Positions 36,539 through 38,768 of a DNA stretch of 38,768 nucleotides are shown here, piece by piece. A program made the translations under genes and the position numbers. Source of the DNA: a virus; IMG/VR virus record IMGVR_UViG_3300037049_000005, positions 1 to 38,768 of that record, one strand, 5' to 3'. The notes beneath the pieces were generated by a model, which was not told the DNA's origin, ran no database searches, and saw nothing but the letters and a program-made list of their open reading frames with translations. Positions within the stretch are counted from its first letter, which is position 1. Every line of letters starts with the position of its first letter.

Positions 36539-36566
36539 TTGACAAGTACGCGCCAGCGCGTATACT
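36539..36566 (+). promoter_or_regulatory. Strong sigma70-type promoter
   Basis: TTGACA (36539-36544, consensus) and TATACT (36561-36566, 5/6) are 16 bp apart; a GCGC-rich spacer separates them. It is the best promoter match I see in the window and stands 34 bp before the first gene of the accessory operon that continues across the circle junction. It does not overlap the GTAACC palindrome. Confidence 0.85.
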
Positions 36567-36599
36567 ACTGGAGTAAAGAGAGCACCAAAGGGAGACGAG

Positions 36600-36767
36600 A
36601 TGGACCAGCAGACGATCAAGGCGCAGGAAGCCAACCGAGCAGCCGTAGCCGCTCGTTTCGAGCGCCGCTTCGGCCGCAACCCGTTTGCCGCCAAGAAGAC
36701 CACCTGGACCCAGGACGAGGATCGCGGTTACCACGAGCCGACCTTCCGCGCCGACACGCTCGACTGA
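36600..36767 (+). CDS. Small basic protein, first gene of the accessory operon
   Basis: 55 residues (MDQQTIKAQEANRAAVAARF...), helical, Arg-rich centre (FERRFGRNPFAAKKTTW). AAAGGGAGACGAG precedes the ATG. First gene after the strong promoter, so probably an early, well expressed product. No family recognised; short basic early proteins often interact with host DNA or polymerase, which is only a possibility here. Confidence 0.65.
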   Translation: MDQQTIKAQEANRAAVAARFERRFGRNPFAAKKTTWTQDEDRGYHEPTFRADTLD

Positions 36768-36776
36768 GGAGAGACG

Positions 36777-36986
36777 ATGCGATATACGATTAGCGCCGGC
36801 AGCAACTCCACTGAGTTGGGCAAGGTCGGCGAGGCAGACACCCTGCTGGCTGCCAAGCGTATCGGCCGCAAGGCCATGCGAGAGAGCCTACCCAATTGCG
36901 AGGGCTGGTACACGGTCCGCGACGAGTCCGGCGAGACGGTTGCTGGCGAAGAGCGGAGCATCCGCACCAACTACCGGTGGCAGTAG
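36777..36986 (+). CDS. Small hypothetical protein
   Basis: 69 residues: RYTISAGSNSTELGKVGEAD, a central helix (TLLAAKRIGRKAMRESL) and beta strands (GWYTVRDESGETVAGEERSI). The pattern resembles small phage proteins with one helix packed on a three-stranded sheet. GAGGAGAC precedes the ATG. Confidence 0.65.
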   Translation: MRYTISAGSNSTELGKVGEADTLLAAKRIGRKAMRESLPNCEGWYTVRDESGETVAGEERSIRTNYRWQ

Positions 36987-36988
36987 CC

Positions 36989-37183
36989 ATGACGATCCCC
37001 GAGGCGGCAGTTCTGCTTGGCCTGGCCCCTGCCACGCTCCGGCTCCAGATCAGGCTAGGCAAGCTGGCCGCTCGAAAGGTGGGCCGTGATTGGTACGTGT
37101 CTGCCGAAGAGGTGGAGTCGTATCGACGTGTGCACTTGCGCCAGAAAGGAGCCAACCCCGAAGGCATGCCGGTGCCGCAGTGA
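36989..37183 (+). CDS. Excisionase/MerR-like helix-turn-helix protein
   Basis: 64 residues. TIPEAAVLLGLAPATLRLQI, then RLGKLAARKVGRDWYVSAEEVESY is the standard small winged HTH of HTH_17/excisionase type: the helix-turn-helix begins at residue 3, the wing is KVGRDWYV. These proteins bind DNA as architectural factors or repressors. As no integrase is present, a regulator role is more likely than excision. Confidence 0.8.
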   Translation: MTIPEAAVLLGLAPATLRLQIRLGKLAARKVGRDWYVSAEEVESYRRVHLRQKGANPEGMPVPQ

Positions 37184-37503
37184 ACCGCTGTTCCGCGCGT
37201 CTCCCACTCAACGCCCGCCCGTACATCGTCAACGTGGACGGCTGGCCGCGCATGATCGAAGGCCGCCGCTGCCGTCAGAGCGTGGGAGTGACGACGATAA
37301 CCACCGTCTCGGGCCACGACTACCACGCCTGCGCAATCGCCGGACACGTCGGAGACGTGCTGGCACAGGTGGAGGCTGACGAGATGATCGAACGCATCCG
37401 TTCCGAGACACGCCCGGAGCCGCGCGCCTTCGATCGGACCGAGTACAGCCCGAACTACCGCGCCGCAATGGTGGACGCGGGGAGAGGGAGTCTGATCAGA
37501 TGA
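37180..37503 (+). CDS. Hypothetical protein
   Basis: 107 residues from GTG 37180, which overlaps the preceding stop. RPYIVNVDGWPRMIEGRRCR, TITTVSGHDYHACAIAGHVG and an acidic helical part EADEMIERIRSETRPEP. Repeated His/Cys residues are scattered rather than arranged as a motif. No family recognised. Confidence 0.6.
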   Translation: MNRCSARLPLNARPYIVNVDGWPRMIEGRRCRQSVGVTTITTVSGHDYHACAIAGHVGDVLAQVEADEMIERIRSETRPEPRAFDRTEYSPNYRAAMVDAGRGSLIR

Positions 37504-37748
37504 GCCGCTACCCCACTGTGGTCTATGAGGCGGTCCCGCTGGATGGGGAGACGAAGGACGAGGCGAAGTCGCGCAGGTGGCGCAACCGGCTCAGCCGGGA
37601 ACAAGCCGAAGCATGGCGATCTACCCGTTGCCGCTGCGGCATGGCTCAATCAAACATCGTTCACAACGTCAACCCCGAGGACCAGATCGAAGGCCCGGCC
37701 TACTACGCCGACAAGAGCCTCCATGAGTTCGAGCCGATCCGTGACTGA
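37500..37748 (+). CDS. Small hypothetical protein
   Basis: 82 residues. A charged helical middle (GETKDEAKSRRWRNRLSREQ) and TRCRCGMAQSNIVHNVNPED with C-x-C and His. The end (LHEFEPIRD) recalls the short 'H.F.P' ends of small zinc-binding phage proteins. Coupled by ATGA to the preceding gene. Confidence 0.6.
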   Translation: MSRYPTVVYEAVPLDGETKDEAKSRRWRNRLSREQAEAWRSTRCRCGMAQSNIVHNVNPEDQIEGPAYYADKSLHEFEPIRD

Positions 37749-37770
37749 GCGCTGGAGCATGCTGAGATGA
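37741..37770 (+). CDS. Nine-codon minigene
   Basis: GTG 37741 encodes MTERWSMLR and its TGA overlaps ATG 37767. The first 14 bases including the preceding C (CGTGACTGAGCGCT) are repeated at 37960-37973, the start of the next but one gene (MTERYPGR). It is either a remnant of a duplication or a coupling device; expression is uncertain. Confidence 0.3.
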   Translation: MTERWSMLR

Positions 37771-37964
37771 GAACCGATCGGCACGGCCTCGACGTGGTGG
37801 ACCGCTACATGCGCCGAAAGTATCGCGTCCAGCAACGCGACCGGGCATTGTCCGCGCTCCAAGAGGAGATCGTCTCCCACGCGTTCCTAGGTCGGCTCCT
37901 GGCGCTCGCCACCGTGGTATTCGCTGTCGTCCTCGTCCTGGAAGCCTACGGAGTAGTGTCGTGA
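37767..37964 (+). CDS. Small membrane protein
   Basis: 65 residues. Basic N-terminal half (DRYMRRKYRVQQRDRALSAL) and one C-terminal transmembrane helix (LLALATVVFAVVLVLEAYGV). A tail-anchored topology with the charged part in the cytoplasm is likely. The stop overlaps the GTG at 37961. Confidence 0.65.
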   Translation: MRTDRHGLDVVDRYMRRKYRVQQRDRALSALQEEIVSHAFLGRLLALATVVFAVVLVLEAYGVVS

Positions 37965-38125
37965 CTGAGCGCTACCCTGGCCGCTCCGTGATTGTGCTGG
38001 AGATGCTGACGGCGTGGAAGGCGCGGAACCACTACCACCGCGTCTCCATCGATTGGTACCTCTCGACGGGCTACCGCCTTGCCGCCCTCCGTCGCGTCTG
38101 GAGAGAACTGCGAGCGATCCGGTGA
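37961..38125 (+). CDS. Small basic protein, parent of the 1046 micro-ORF
   Basis: 54 residues from GTG: MTERYPGRSVIVLEMLTAWK, then HYHRVSIDWYLSTGYRLAAL and RRVWRELRAIR. Helical and Arg-rich. Its last 13 codons are duplicated at 1050-1093. The stop overlaps the GTG of the next gene, and the same stop-start arrangement is duplicated as well. No family recognised. Confidence 0.6.
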   Translation: MTERYPGRSVIVLEMLTAWKARNHYHRVSIDWYLSTGYRLAALRRVWRELRAIR

Positions 38126-38715
38126 GGACCCACGACGAACTACAGGCGCTTGCGGAGGCGGCAACGCCGGGACCGTGGCACTGGGACTACTCCCAGGAGG
38201 AGACGGCCTACGAAACAATCAATCCCGATGGAAGTCGCCTGATCGAGCCCAGGGCCGTCGATACCGAGGTGCCGTCGGGTGACTTCGCCCGCGAATACTT
38301 TGCTGGGGGAGTATCCATGCGGGGTGAGCCGGGAACAGCCAACAGTGAGACGTTCCCCGATTTGCCGAACTTCGTCATCCATACGACCGACGATATCAAG
38401 CCAGCGGACGCGGCCTACATCGCCGCCATGTCACCGGACGTAGCCCTCGCCCTCTACGCTCAACTAGCCGAGCAGCGCAGCATCAACGCAGCCCGTGAGT
38501 CGGCGATGTTTGATGCCATGCGAGCCGCCGACTCTCGGACGCGCGATCTCTGGGAAGCCCTGGACGAACTGGTCGCCCTCGCCAACCAACCCGGATATGA
38601 CGACGCGGAATGGGAGTCGGCGCTGGGGCGGGCGGCGGATGTCCTGAAGTCGCCTCTGACGCTCACGATTGACCTTTCCGCCCTATCCCCTGAGCAGCCC
38701 GAGGTGACCGAATGA
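38122..38715 (+). CDS. Ea22-like phage protein
   Basis: 197 residues from GTG 38122. The opening LQALAEAATPGPWHWDY, the central region FVIHTTDDIKPADAAYIAAM and the helix PDVALALYAQLAEQ follow the Ea22-like pattern: an A-x-x-TPGPW start, then D-A-x-Y/F-I-A-A with a C-terminal coiled coil. Members are common in temperate and virulent phages, unproven in function. The gene crosses the circle junction; the copy at 1-74 is its end. Confidence 0.75.
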   Translation: MRTHDELQALAEAATPGPWHWDYSQEETAYETINPDGSRLIEPRAVDTEVPSGDFAREYFAGGVSMRGEPGTANSETFPDLPNFVIHTTDDIKPADAAYIAAMSPDVALALYAQLAEQRSINAARESAMFDAMRAADSRTRDLWEALDELVALANQPGYDDAEWESALGRAADVLKSPLTLTIDLSALSPEQPEVTE

Positions 38716-38768
38716 GCCGGATCGTAACGGTGCGCGCTGAAATGGAGATCGAGTTCGAGCGGCCCGAG
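38642..38768. repeat. Terminal direct repeat, right copy
   Basis: Exact copy of bases 1-127; remove one copy to obtain the circular genome. The gene at 71-310 restarts here at 38712 and is cut by the end of the window. Confidence 0.95.

Overview
The window is a complete, circularly closing genome of a tailed dsDNA phage with siphovirus-type gene order. The last 127 bases (38642-38768) repeat the first 127 exactly, giving a unit length of 38,641 bp. The DNA is GC-rich, GTG starts are frequent and ATGA/GTGA stop-start overlaps are everywhere. Family resemblances (DUF3560, Gp3-like protein, Cas4-like nuclease, Mu gpF-like and gpT-like head proteins) suggest a high-GC, probably actinobacterial host, but that is inference. 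I see no integrase, partitioning gene, tRNA, DNA polymerase or primase.

Layout. (1) 36.6-38.7 kb, continuing across the circle junction to 2.2 kb: a run of tightly overlapped small accessory genes behind a good sigma70-like promoter (TTGACA-16-TATACT, 36539-36566), including Ea22-like proteins, an XRE regulator and an excisionase-like HTH protein. (2) 2.2-11.7 kb: DNA metabolism, with a Cas4/RecB-like nuclease, Gp3/RDF-like protein, DnaQ-type exonuclease, HNH-like protein, a DnaB-N/RepA-type fusion helicase, RusA resolvase, a frame-broken PolX-like fragment and a DUF3560 protein. The helicase has a possible RNA switch in front of it and a dense TGTCAC repeat cluster behind it. (3) 11.8-13.1 kb: ParB/methyltransferase fusion. 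(4) 13.1-24.7 kb: packaging and head genes: small and large terminase, portal, Mu gpF-like head protein with an intein, protease-scaffold fusion with an internal scaffold start, DUF2190-like protein, major capsid protein, connectors and tail terminator. (5) 24.7-31.8 kb: tail genes: tail tube, frameshifting tail chaperones, tape measure, Dit, Tal-like hub and tip proteins. (6) 31.8-34.25 kb: membrane proteins and a papain-like cysteine peptidase-like protein (probable lysis/host-interaction cassette), closed by a terminator. (7) 34.3-36.5 kb: C5-methyltransferase overlapped by an HNH endonuclease, plus small genes and a pentapeptide-repeat protein.

The most unusual object is at 18338-19144. 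A 269-residue intein with all splice motifs interrupts the head morphogenesis protein exactly inside its conserved HPxC-RC motif. On the opposite strand of the same 807 bp, in perfect codon register, lies a Vsr-like (EDxHD) homing endonuclease with its own helix-turn-helix. It is the only convincing minus-strand gene in the genome. The sense intein frame stays open through the whole antisense endonuclease, so one DNA segment encodes a self-splicing protein on one strand and its probable mobility nuclease on the other.

Other signals are a conserved 26-bp promoter/operator block (2164-2189 and 34338-34363) with a degenerate relative before the structural operon (14867-14884), mutually exclusive RNA stems before the helicase, and an iteron-like TGTCAC cluster after it that would fit a replication origin.
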